Positions 24,198 to 31,185 of a stretch of 35,548 nucleotides of DNA are shown here, piece after piece. A program made the translations under genes and the position numbers. Below the pieces are notes generated by a model. The model saw only the letters and a program-made list of their open reading frames with translations, had not been told where the DNA came from and searched no databases. Origin of the DNA: Candidatus Acidiferrales bacterium (GTDB lineage: Bacteria > Acidobacteriota > Terriglobia > Acidiferrales > UBA7541); contig JASHQB010000349.1 in NCBI GenBank assembly GCA_030037775.1, positions 1 through 35,548 of the forward strand. Reading direction: 5' to 3'. Position 1 is the first letter of the stretch; every line of letters begins with the position of its first letter.

Positions 24198-25153
24198 CCA
24201 AGGCGAAGACGGGGCGAATCCTCAGGGGTACTAGACCGGGCCAAATTGGCCGCTCGCCGCATGAAAAATTGCAAAAATTGGCCTGGAAGAGCAGTCCATT
24301 GAAAAACAGCTTTTTTGACGATTTTCGGACACACGGAATTTTGAAATCTGCGAATTCCGTAGAAAAAACTCAAATTTGTGGACCATGGTGGCCGGCGAAC
24401 CGTATCGGCGCCGCAACGAGGCGACCAGGCCAATTTCAAAAAAATGGCTCAAAATCGGGTTATAGAACCAGGCCATTCTTGTCAATGATTGACAGGGCCG
24501 AAAAACAGGGACAAATAACGAGTGATGAGCCGGAGCAAATACTTCGCGCGGATGAAACGCGCGATCGGAAGAGCCAGTGGTCAGTGGTCAGTGGTCAGTG
24601 GTCAGTGACGAGTGGCAAGTGAATAGCCGGGAGACGGGCCACGACTACATCGCGCGCAAGACGTGCGCGAAAAGGAAATTGAACTCCCCCGATGCACGAG
24701 TGCGCCGCGGAAGGCCGTGCCGCCGGGCAGGCCTACGACCGTAGCTCTGAAAAGCGAACAGCGGATTCCCTGCCCACCCACCACGGCGGGCAGGCTGCAG
24801 GCAGACTTATCGTCCCGACAAAACCGATCGGGGCTCGCTGGGAATGACAACTCAAAGCGCAATTTTGAGGCGCGATGGCACGACGAGGAACGCCGCCGGG
24901 ATGACGAACCAAAAAGCTCGCCGCTACAGACAGTCGACTGCTGCAATCGGTGGCACGCGTAATTGTTTGGAAATACCTGTACTTCGAATTCCTGGCGATA
25001 AATCAAAGCGAAAGTACACTAAGAGAAAGTTTTGAGTGGGCGTCCCCGTTTTGAATGCAACTTTCCCTTCGGATTTGTGTTTCAAGTACGTGCACGGTTT
25101 CCACCGAGTTCGAGGCCGGCACGGGAAAAAGCTGTCCGAGAGAGGATGCGATC
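24198..25153. other. Noncoding stretch with degenerate repeats
   Basis: No open frame here looks like a gene on either strand. From about 24240 to 24480 the sequence is A/T-richer with long A runs. At 24575-24607 there is a heptamer tandem array. At 24770-24800 CCTGCCC and GGGCAGG form a short hairpin, and the text around 24765-24910 has the broken look of scattered acidobacterial intergenic repeats. The last 80 bases would hold the promoter of the gene at 25154, but I could not identify it with confidence. No DnaA-box cluster was seen. Confidence 0.6.
24575..24607. repeat. Tandem array of the heptamer CAGTGGT, about 4.7 copies
   Basis: Four perfect units of CAGTGGT (24575-24602) are followed by a partial unit, with related AGTGGCAAGTG further on. 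There is no spacer structure, so this is not a CRISPR. It is probably a slippage-prone noncoding repeat. Confidence 0.9.
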
Positions 25154-25801
25154 ATGAAGACTAAAATACTACTGGTGAGTGCAGCGGCCGTGGCGGCTTT
25201 TTGTGTTCCGGCAGCCTTCGCGCAGAGCGCACCGCCACAGACGAGCTCCACGGCGCCGACAACGCAATCGAGCACGACAAGTACGCCAAACAAGCCGACC
25301 ATCAACCAGCGCAAGACGGATCAGCAGGACCGCATCGCCAACGGTGTGCAGAGCGGACAATTGACTGCCGGCGAAACGAAAAGCCTGGAATCCAAAGAAC
25401 AGGGCCTGAACAAAGAAGAGAGCAATATGCGTTCAGAAGACGACGGCCATTTGACCGCCGCGGACCGAGCCAAGCTGAACAACAGGCAGAACAACATCTC
25501 CAAGGACATTTATCAGGACAAGCACAACGCGAATGCCGCGCACTACGGCAAAGGCGAAATCGGCCAGCGCAAACAGAATCAGCAGGACCGCATCGCGCAG
25601 GGCATTCGCAGCGGCCAACTGACCGCGGGCGAAACCAAGAACCTGGAGAACAAGGAACAGGGCATCAACCGCGAGACTCGCGGGATGCGCCAGGCCAACG
25701 GCGGAAAATTGACGCAAGCGGACCGGCGCGCGGTGAACCAGCAGCAGAACAAAGTATCGCGGCAGATCTACAACAAGAAGCACAACGCCACGAAACGTTA
25801 A
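25154..25801 (+). CDS. Exported protein with two tandem repeats of about 75 residues
   Basis: This 215-residue protein has a signal peptide (ILLVSAAAVAAFCVPAAFA, cleavage after AFAQ near residue 24). A Ser/Thr/Pro-rich linker (25-48) leads to two copies of one unit, each containing QQDRIAxGxxSGQLTAGET, a K/E/Q-rich helix, a GxLTxADR motif and a final QN-rich stretch ending in KHNA. The repeats are hydrophilic, lack cysteine and are probably helical. Similar small exported proteins occur in other soil bacteria, but I know no function for them. The ATG at 25154 has GAGAGGA about 8 nt upstream, and a strong terminator follows 24 nt after the stop, so it is a one-gene transcript. Stress or envelope roles would be guesses. 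Confidence 0.85.
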   Translation: MKTKILLVSAAAVAAFCVPAAFAQSAPPQTSSTAPTTQSSTTSTPNKPTINQRKTDQQDRIANGVQSGQLTAGETKSLESKEQGLNKEESNMRSEDDGHLTAADRAKLNNRQNNISKDIYQDKHNANAAHYGKGEIGQRKQNQQDRIAQGIRSGQLTAGETKNLENKEQGINRETRGMRQANGGKLTQADRRAVNQQQNKVSRQIYNKKHNATKR

Positions 25802-25824
25802 CTGACGTCAGTTTTAAGGTGACG

Positions 25825-25861
25825 AAAAGAGCCTCCGGGAAGCCGGAGGCTCTTTTTTTTT
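25825..25861 (+). terminator. Rho-independent terminator
   Basis: An 11-bp perfect stem (AGAGCCTCCGG at 25828-25838 and CCGGAGGCTCT at 25843-25853) with a GAAG tetraloop is followed by eight T. It ends the transcript of the two-repeat exported protein. The A run before the stem makes weaker activity on the other strand possible. Confidence 0.95.
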
Positions 25862-25990
25862 GGGCCTGAGCGTCCGTCGAGCGAGAGCATTCTCTTGGAA
25901 CAAAGGCGGACAGGAGCCCTAGAAGCCCTATCCATGATGTCTCGGGTAGCAAACCGCTCAGAACTAACTCACTGCCTGCAGCCCAGAACC

Positions 25991-26005
25991 TGCGATAGAA
26001 TCGCA
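25991..26005. promoter_or_regulatory. Inverted repeat over a possible -10 box
   Basis: TGCGATAGAATCGCA has 6-bp perfect arms around AGA and contains TAGAAT (25996-26001), which fits a -10 box. It may be the promoter of the VOC gene (leader of about 140 nt), but no convincing -35 element was seen. The stretch 25862-26149 holds nothing else I can support. Confidence 0.3.
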
Positions 26006-26149
26006 ACCCAATGAGAGTGGGAGCGGTTGCGCCGGAAGGCAGGTGCCCCAGGCGACTGCAGCAGCGCCCGAGCTACAGCAGGGGCTAACGTCATGCCCTC
26101 ACTGCCTTTGGTGCCTTTGTTTCAGCGAGCGTTTCTAACGAGCACGAAA

Positions 26150-26506
26150 ATGATCTCTGGCGCGCACATTATTGTTTACAGCAAGAACGCCGAGGCGGAC
26201 CGAGCATTTTTGCGCGATGTCCTCGGTTTCAAGTCCGTGGATGCGGGGCATGGCTGGCTGATCTTCGGATTGCCGCCGGCAGAAGCGGCCGTCCATCCGT
26301 CGGATGAGAGCGGCGCACAGGAAGTCTATTTCACGTGCGACGACCTGAAAGCCGAAATGGCTTCGCTGGCGAAGAAAGGCGTCAAGTGCGCTGAAATACA
26401 GGAAGCGCGATGGGGCGCCATTACGAAGATGCGGCTCCCCGGTGGAGGCGAGGTCGGCCTTTATCAACCGAAGCATCCCACGGCCCTAGGCTTGGGCTTC
26501 CAGTAA
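26150..26506 (+). CDS. VOC-superfamily protein (glyoxalase/dioxygenase-like fold)
   Basis: This 118-residue protein is a single compact VOC module pair. The N-terminal half begins ISGAHIIVYSKNAEADRAF, the usual first beta strand and helix, followed by LRDVLGFKSVDAGHGWLIF. The second half has EVYFTCDDLKAEMASLAKKGVKC and ends with PGGGEVGLYQPKHP, the typical final strand with Glu or Gly near the metal site. The family includes glyoxalase I, fosfomycin-resistance enzymes and extradiol dioxygenases, and the substrate cannot be told here. The start at 26150 is chosen because the conserved fold begins there; a TTG at 26027 would add 41 unrelated residues. The ribosome binding site is weak. Confidence 0.82.
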   Translation: MISGAHIIVYSKNAEADRAFLRDVLGFKSVDAGHGWLIFGLPPAEAAVHPSDESGAQEVYFTCDDLKAEMASLAKKGVKCAEIQEARWGAITKMRLPGGGEVGLYQPKHPTALGLGFQ

Positions 26507-26702
26507 ACCACACAGTCCCGTTTGGCGTCACACGCCGTCTGCTGCGCAGGAACGGTCAGAACGCGGCAAGGTGACGCGTTCGCTACCGGAGCGCGTTTTC
26601 TCGTGACGCGGCGTGAGAGCAAGCCCGTAACATTGGTCCAGGCCGACTCCGTAAGGCAATCGTTGCCATTTCTGGATCAAAGTCCACAGCGGGAGAGTAC
26701 GC

Positions 26703-27212
26703 ATGAAGACGTGGACGTGGAGAATCCTGCTCGCGGTGGTGAACGTCATACTGGTCCTTAGCCTGTCGCCGGCGTTCTTTCGCGGGCTGCTGGCTCACAG
26801 CATGAGCCTGTATCTCTTCCTCAATTGTTTGAACGTGGTTCCCTTCACCGTGTTCAACACGATTGCCTCGTACCAAATCAGCCATCACTTGCTCTATTGG
26901 ACGCATGGCTATTGGGCGCGTTTCCTCTTCTGGGAAATGCAGGCGTTCATTTTTCTGTTCTGGTTTTGGGTGGGATGGAAAATCGATCTGCGACTGGCGT
27001 CGCGGGACGCTGCGCCGGCGTGGGGGATTGTGGAAGCTGTTCTCGGACTGGCTCTGTCGCTGCTGCTTTTGCTGACTCGTCCTATCCCGCCAGCACCGGG
27101 CTACGCCGGGGTCTTCCGTTGGGTCGTGATGCTGTGGGCGGTGGCACTCTTCGCCTACGCACTGTTTTCCTTTACGCGGCTGTGGCGGGCGCCGCGGCAG
27201 CGCGCGCATTAG
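26703..27212 (+). CDS. Small integral membrane protein of unknown function
   Basis: This 169-residue protein has four likely membrane helices (about 8-30, 62-90 with the Trp/Phe-rich LFWEMQAFIFLFWFWVGW, 105-125 and 138-158) and a basic C-terminus. GGGAGAG lies about 6 nt before the ATG at 26703, which supports the start. No enzymatic motif is visible and I do not recognise the family. It follows the VOC gene by 196 nt, a stretch in which I see no clear signal, and faces the PEP-CTERM gene. The terminator between the two belongs to the opposite strand. Confidence 0.7.
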   Translation: MKTWTWRILLAVVNVILVLSLSPAFFRGLLAHSMSLYLFLNCLNVVPFTVFNTIASYQISHHLLYWTHGYWARFLFWEMQAFIFLFWFWVGWKIDLRLASRDAAPAWGIVEAVLGLALSLLLLLTRPIPPAPGYAGVFRWVVMLWAVALFAYALFSFTRLWRAPRQRAH

Positions 27213-27232
27213 CCTGACGCGGCAATCCGCTC

Positions 27233-27282
27233 AAAAAAAAGGCCTGCTCTTCGAGTAAGGAACTCGGGGGGAAGAGCAGGCC
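27233..27282 (-). terminator. Rho-independent terminator of the PEP-CTERM gene
   Basis: The 12-bp perfect arms GGCCTGCTCTTC (27241-27252) and GAAGAGCAGGCC (27271-27282) are followed on the minus strand by eight T (27233-27240). The loop contains a further GAGT/ACTC pairing. No T run exists on the plus side. Confidence 0.92.
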
Positions 27283-27341
27283 CTTGCCTAAGAATCAAAA
27301 CGCCCAGCCAAGAGCGGCGCGCGCCCTTGCGCTACGCTAAA

Positions 27342-27827
27342 TCACGACGCGAGCGAGCGGCGACGCAAACCGACTCCGACGCATACCAGACCGGTCCCAA
27401 GCAGGAGCAAGGTCGAAGGCTCCGGCGTGGGCGACGGTGAGGGGAAGGGGTCGCGGTCGTGAATCCATCCCCACCTCCAGAGGAAACCGAAGTGGAACCC
27501 TCGGCCATCCTGCCCACCGTGGAAAGTCCAGTCGGAGATGCCCGGCCAGGAGTCAAAGACGTCCATGCGGAACGGCGAGACATCGGCATCGCCGACGAAG
27601 GAGCCGTTGAAGCCAAAGGCAAAGCCGCGGGCATTGTCGGAGGTCAGGATTCCGGCGGTCCTGCCGGTGGAGGTGAAGGCAAAATTCATGCTGCCCAGGG
27701 CCGAGGCGCTGGGGAAAGTTCCTGATAGATCGAACGACACGGGGTCGGCGTTCGCCGGGGAAACAAAGCAAATGAAGGTGAACAAGAAGGCTACAAGTGC
27801 GATACCTGCGAAAGTCGCTTTCTTCAT
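27342..27827 (-). CDS. PEP-CTERM sorting-signal protein
   Basis: This 161-residue exported protein has a signal peptide (FAGIALVAFLFTFICFVSPANA, cleavage near residue 27). The middle is Gly/Phe-rich and predicted to be beta-rich. The C-terminal sorting signal is PEPSTLLLLGTGLVCVGVG followed by an Arg-rich end, the classical PEP-CTERM layout cut by an exosortase. No exosortase gene is in the window, so the enzyme is encoded elsewhere. The start at 27827 has AGGAGG about 9 nt upstream. These proteins are usually linked to extracellular polymer or biofilm surfaces. The distance to kdsB upstream is about 230 nt, so it is probably a separate transcript. Confidence 0.9.
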   Translation of the reverse strand: MKKATFAGIALVAFLFTFICFVSPANADPVSFDLSGTFPSASALGSMNFAFTSTGRTAGILTSDNARGFAFGFNGSFVGDADVSPFRMDVFDSWPGISDWTFHGGQDGRGFHFGFLWRWGWIHDRDPFPSPSPTPEPSTLLLLGTGLVCVGVGLRRRSLAS

Positions 27828-28060
27828 TTCTCCATGCCTCCTGGACTGCGGGTCGCAGTGGGCAGGTTAGCGCCGCGACCAAGACAGCACGTTAAGAGCA
27901 CGTGGGGAGCCCAGCGCGGGAGGGGTAAAAACCCGACAGAGTCCGGCTTGCACATTGTGCGTCTTACAATTTATGGAAGGCGAATCGCGCGGAAAACACC
28001 GTAGGCAGAGGGTGTAAAAAAGTGCGGCTTTCGTGTCATGCGGCGCAGCGTGGAGGGCGG

Positions 28061-28831
28061 CTAGGGCTTGGCGGCGCGGCCGCGGAGGAACTCTTCGACG
28101 CGCGCAACGTCGGCGGGAACGTCGACTTCGACGCCTTCGTACGCGGCGGCTTCGCCCACGGCGATGCGGTAGCCGTTTTCCAGCCAGCGAAGCTGTTCGA
28201 GCTGCTCGAGGCGCTCGAGTTCGCCGGGCGGGAGCGCGGGAAAATCGAGAAGAGCGTCGCGGCGAAACGCGTAGATGCCGATGTGCTTGAAATGGCGCGC
28301 GGCGACGCGCTCACCGGCGTCGCGAACCCAGGGGATGGGCGCACGGGAAAAATAGAGGGCGTTGCCGTCGAAGTCGGAGACCACTTTGACGATGTTGGGA
28401 TTCATGATGTCTTCCGGCGTGGTGATGGGGACACAGAGGGTGGAAATCTGGGCTTGATCTCCGGCGGAGACGAGGGCGTCGACGACAGCGTCGATGACCT
28501 CGGGCGAAATGAGAGGAAGATCACCCTGAAGGTTGACGTAGATGTCCGCAGAGGTATGCACGGCGACTTCAGCGAGGCGATCGGTGCCGGTGCGATGCTC
28601 GGAGCGGGTCATGACGACTTCGCCGTGGAAGGATTCGACGGCGGCGCGGATGCGCGCGTCGTCGGTGGCGACGACGACGCGCGAGGCACGCTGGCTTTGC
28701 TTGGCGCGCTCGTAGACGTGTTGAATCATGGGGCGGCCGGCGATAGGGGCGAGAGGCTTTCCCGGGAAACGGGACGAAGCGTGCCGCGCGGGAATCACGA
28801 CGATGACGTTCGGCTTTGAATCAGCGGCCAT
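28061..28831 (-). CDS. kdsB: 3-deoxy-manno-octulosonate cytidylyltransferase (CMP-KDO synthetase)
   Basis: This 256-residue protein activates KDO with CTP to give CMP-KDO for the inner core of LPS, acting in the cytoplasm. Visible family motifs are VIVVIPARHASSRFPGKPL at the nucleotide-binding N-terminus, VVVATDDARI, MTRSEHRTGTDRLAEV, NLQGDLPLI with the metal-binding Asp of QGD, FKHIGIYAFRR and EQLEQLRWLENGYRI. The E of the usual QGDEP is Leu here. The length fits E. coli KdsB (248). The start is the ATG at 28831; an in-frame ATG at 28945 would add 38 residues without family similarity. Its presence means a Gram-negative LPS-bearing cell. Confidence 0.93.
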   Translation of the reverse strand: MAADSKPNVIVVIPARHASSRFPGKPLAPIAGRPMIQHVYERAKQSQRASRVVVATDDARIRAAVESFHGEVVMTRSEHRTGTDRLAEVAVHTSADIYVNLQGDLPLISPEVIDAVVDALVSAGDQAQISTLCVPITTPEDIMNPNIVKVVSDFDGNALYFSRAPIPWVRDAGERVAARHFKHIGIYAFRRDALLDFPALPPGELERLEQLEQLRWLENGYRIAVGEAAAYEGVEVDVPADVARVEEFLRGRAAKP

Positions 28832-29039
28832 GCGTGGCGGCGCGCAGCGAACGCGGCGCCGCTCTGCAAACTTTGACACTTTTCGAGAGATGTGGCAAGA
28901 ACCCAGCGCAGAGACGAGAACCACATCGCGCCGACGGCGGCCCACAGGCGAGCGGCGACAGGACTCGCTAGTACGAACGTAGTGGTACCGGCGCGAAGAT
29001 TACAGTCTTTTGATGTTGCAAAATCCACACTTTGCCCCC

Positions 29040-29067
29040 TTGATTTGATGGCGACCGGTGGTAAGAT
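29040..29067 (+). promoter_or_regulatory. Sigma-70-type promoter for the VWFA gene pair
   Basis: TTGATT (29040-29045), a 16-nt spacer and TAAGAT (29062-29067) give a plausible promoter with a leader of about 35 nt before the ATG at 29110. A GGGGG run lies just before the ATG and may serve as the ribosome binding site. Confidence 0.45.
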
Positions 29068-29109
29068 TTGCGTCAGAGATTCGGCTGCTGCCTCGGCCTA
29101 GGGGGTTGA

Positions 29110-30108
29110 ATGAAGGCAGCCAGAGTGGCCACGGGACGGACAACCGCAAGCGCGATAATCATCGCGATGGCGGCTTTGCTGTCGATGTGCGGCCCGGCCT
29201 ACGCGCAGACCTCAGGAACAGGGCCACTGATTTACAAGCCTCCCGCGGAAAATAAGACTTCCCACGAAGACACGGTAAGAAAAGATGTGAACCTAGTGCT
29301 GGTGAATATCACCGTGACGGACCCCTACGGGCGGCTGGTGACGGGGCTGGAGCAGGACAATTTCCGCGTGTACGAAGATGGCAAAGAACAGCAAGTGATG
29401 CGCTTCGCGGAAGACGACGTTCCGATCTCGATCGGCGTGGTTTTCAACGTCAGCGGAAGCATGGCGGACAAAATCGCGAAGTCGCGCATGGCCGCGGTGC
29501 AATTTTTCAAAACGGCGAATCCCGCGGATGAATTTTTCCTGGTGGATTTCGCGGATCGCGCGGAACTGGCGACGCCTTTCACGACCAGTATCGAGGAGCT
29601 GCAAAACGAATTGCTGTTCAGCCCGGCGGGAGGAATGACCGCACTAATCGATGCGGTGTACCTGGGAATGAGCGAGATGAAAGGAGCACGCAACACGAGA
29701 AAAGCTTTGCTCATCATATCGGATGGGGGCGATAATCACAGCAGGTACGACGAAGATGATGTGAAGCGCTTCCTGCGCGAGTCGGACGTACAGATTTACG
29801 CGATTGGGATCGTGGATCCGGATGCGTGCGACAGGAGTCCGGAGGAGTGCTCGGGTCCGGCGTTCATGCAAGACCTGGCGGACATGACCGGCGGCCGGTC
29901 GTTTATCGTGCATAACCTGGATAACCTGGCCGACGTGGCAACGAAGATCAGCATGGAGCTGCGAAATCAGTATGTGCTGGGATACAAGCCGAGCAACAAG
30001 AGGGCCGATGGAAAATGGCGGAAAATCAAGGTCAAGCTGCGCCCGCCGCGAGGGCTTCCGCCGCTCACCGTCTACGCGCGCTATGGGTATTTCGCGCCGA
30101 GCAGCTAA
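29110..30108 (+). CDS. Secreted VWFA-related protein with altered MIDAS
   Basis: This 332-residue protein has a signal peptide (ASAIIIAMAALLSMCGPAYAQ, cleavage near residue 33). A short N-terminal domain (about 55-100, with NITVTDPYGRLVTGLEQDNF) is typical of the VWFA-related acidobacterial proteins. It is followed by a von Willebrand A domain (about 104-290) and a C-terminal strand region with VLGYKPSNKRADG. The metal site reads N113-V-S115-G-S117 where DxSxS is expected, while T177 and D205 are in place, so cation binding may be weakened. It ends inside the next VWFA gene (26-nt overlap) and probably shares its transcript. Ligands are unknown. Confidence 0.88.
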   Translation: MKAARVATGRTTASAIIIAMAALLSMCGPAYAQTSGTGPLIYKPPAENKTSHEDTVRKDVNLVLVNITVTDPYGRLVTGLEQDNFRVYEDGKEQQVMRFAEDDVPISIGVVFNVSGSMADKIAKSRMAAVQFFKTANPADEFFLVDFADRAELATPFTTSIEELQNELLFSPAGGMTALIDAVYLGMSEMKGARNTRKALLIISDGGDNHSRYDEDDVKRFLRESDVQIYAIGIVDPDACDRSPEECSGPAFMQDLADMTGGRSFIVHNLDNLADVATKISMELRNQYVLGYKPSNKRADGKWRKIKVKLRPPRGLPPLTVYARYGYFAPSS

Positions 30109-31105
30109 GAGCGCGCCGGTTTCCGTTTTTGCCGCTTTCATCGCAGTGACCGCTATTTTTGCCTTCGCTGGCGGGAGCACGTTCGCGCAAAACCCGCCGC
30201 AGATCCCCCCGCCGTACGGAACGCCGCAAAGCGGTACCTACACGCTCAAGAAAAACGTGGACATGGTGCGACTGCCGGTGACTATCGTGGACAAGAACGG
30301 GAATTTCGTGCCAGGGCTGACAGAAGATGATTTCCGGGTGCTGGAAAACAATACGCCGCAGAAAATTTCGGCGTTCACGCATGCGGACATTCCCATCTCC
30401 GTAGGACTGGTGATCGACAACAGCGGAAGCATGAGATCGAAGCGTGCGCGCGTGAATGCCGCGGCCATGACCTTCGTGCAGACGAGCAATCCGCAGGATC
30501 AGATGTTCGTCGTGAATTTCAACGACGAATACTACCTGGACATGGACGAGGACTTCACCAACGACCCTAAAGTGCTGAAGGCCGCGCTGGAGCGGATCGA
30601 TTCGCGCGGTGGCACGGCGCTGTACGACGCGCTTCTGGGGTCGATGAACCACCTGAAGAAAGGGACCCGCGAAAAGAAAGTGCTGCTGGTGGTGACGGAC
30701 GGCGTGGATCACGATAGCGCTCCGGGGCACACGCTCTCTTACACCGTGCAGAAAATTCAGCAGTCCGATGTGGTGATTTATGCCGTGGGACTTTTTACAA
30801 GAGACGACGATTCGCGGGAAGAGATCCGCCAGGGCAAGAATGCCCTCTTGGCGCTGACCGCGGCTTCCGGCGGCGAAGCGTATTTTCCGAAGACGGTGGA
30901 TGAGTCGGACGCAATCTGCACACGTATCGCGCAGGATATTCGCTCGCAATATATGGTGGGCTACTACCCGTTGAATACGGCCCGAGACGGGGCATTCCGG
31001 ACGGTGAAGGTGGAGCTGAGCGGGGTGCATGGAGCGGGAAAGCTGGTGGTCCGCACACGCCCGGGATACTACGCGCCGGCGGCGCAGCCGGTGTCCGGAA
31101 ACTAA
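30083..31105 (+). CDS. Secreted VWFA-related protein (second of the pair)
   Basis: This protein has 340 residues from the ATG at 30083, which lies inside the 3' end of the preceding gene. An earlier in-frame start at 29972 would overlap it far more and would precede the signal peptide. The signal peptide is AFIAVTAIFAFAGGSTFA. The domain layout is as in its neighbour: the N-terminal strand domain (PVTIVDKNGNFVPGLTEDDF), then a VWA domain with an intact MIDAS (D112-N-S114-G-S116), then a C-terminal QYMVGYYPLN motif. The two proteins are clear paralogues in tandem, coupled by overlapping reading frames. One carries the canonical metal site and the other does not, so they may act as a pair. Confidence 0.88.
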   Translation: MGISRRAAKSAPVSVFAAFIAVTAIFAFAGGSTFAQNPPQIPPPYGTPQSGTYTLKKNVDMVRLPVTIVDKNGNFVPGLTEDDFRVLENNTPQKISAFTHADIPISVGLVIDNSGSMRSKRARVNAAAMTFVQTSNPQDQMFVVNFNDEYYLDMDEDFTNDPKVLKAALERIDSRGGTALYDALLGSMNHLKKGTREKKVLLVVTDGVDHDSAPGHTLSYTVQKIQQSDVVIYAVGLFTRDDDSREEIRQGKNALLALTAASGGEAYFPKTVDESDAICTRIAQDIRSQYMVGYYPLNTARDGAFRTVKVELSGVHGAGKLVVRTRPGYYAPAAQPVSGN

Positions 31106-31185
31106 CCAGAGAATTTTCTGCTGTTGATCGTCTTCCGTTGACCCATCGCAGTTGACGCATCGCTTTTACGCGCTCGAATGCTCGA

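Noticed and set aside
24575-24607. Short tandem repeat that might be taken for a CRISPR
   Set aside because: Units are 7 bp and contiguous with no spacers, and no cas genes are present.
24198-25153. Possible replication origin suggested by the skew change
   Set aside because: No dnaA, dnaN or gyr genes and no DnaA-box cluster were seen, so composition alone does not justify an origin call.
26027-26149. N-terminal extension of the VOC protein from a TTG
   Set aside because: The extra 41 residues have no relation to the fold, and the conserved first strand begins at the ATG at 26150.
28832-28945. N-terminal extension of KdsB from an ATG at 28945
   Set aside because: The added 38 residues are Arg-rich and unlike the family; the nucleotide-binding motif starts just after the ATG at 28831.
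31131-31164. Short direct repeat GTTGACCCATCGC / GTTGACGCATCGC after the VWFA pair
   Set aside because: Two imperfect 13-mers with no link to a gene start or stop; likely chance or simple slippage.
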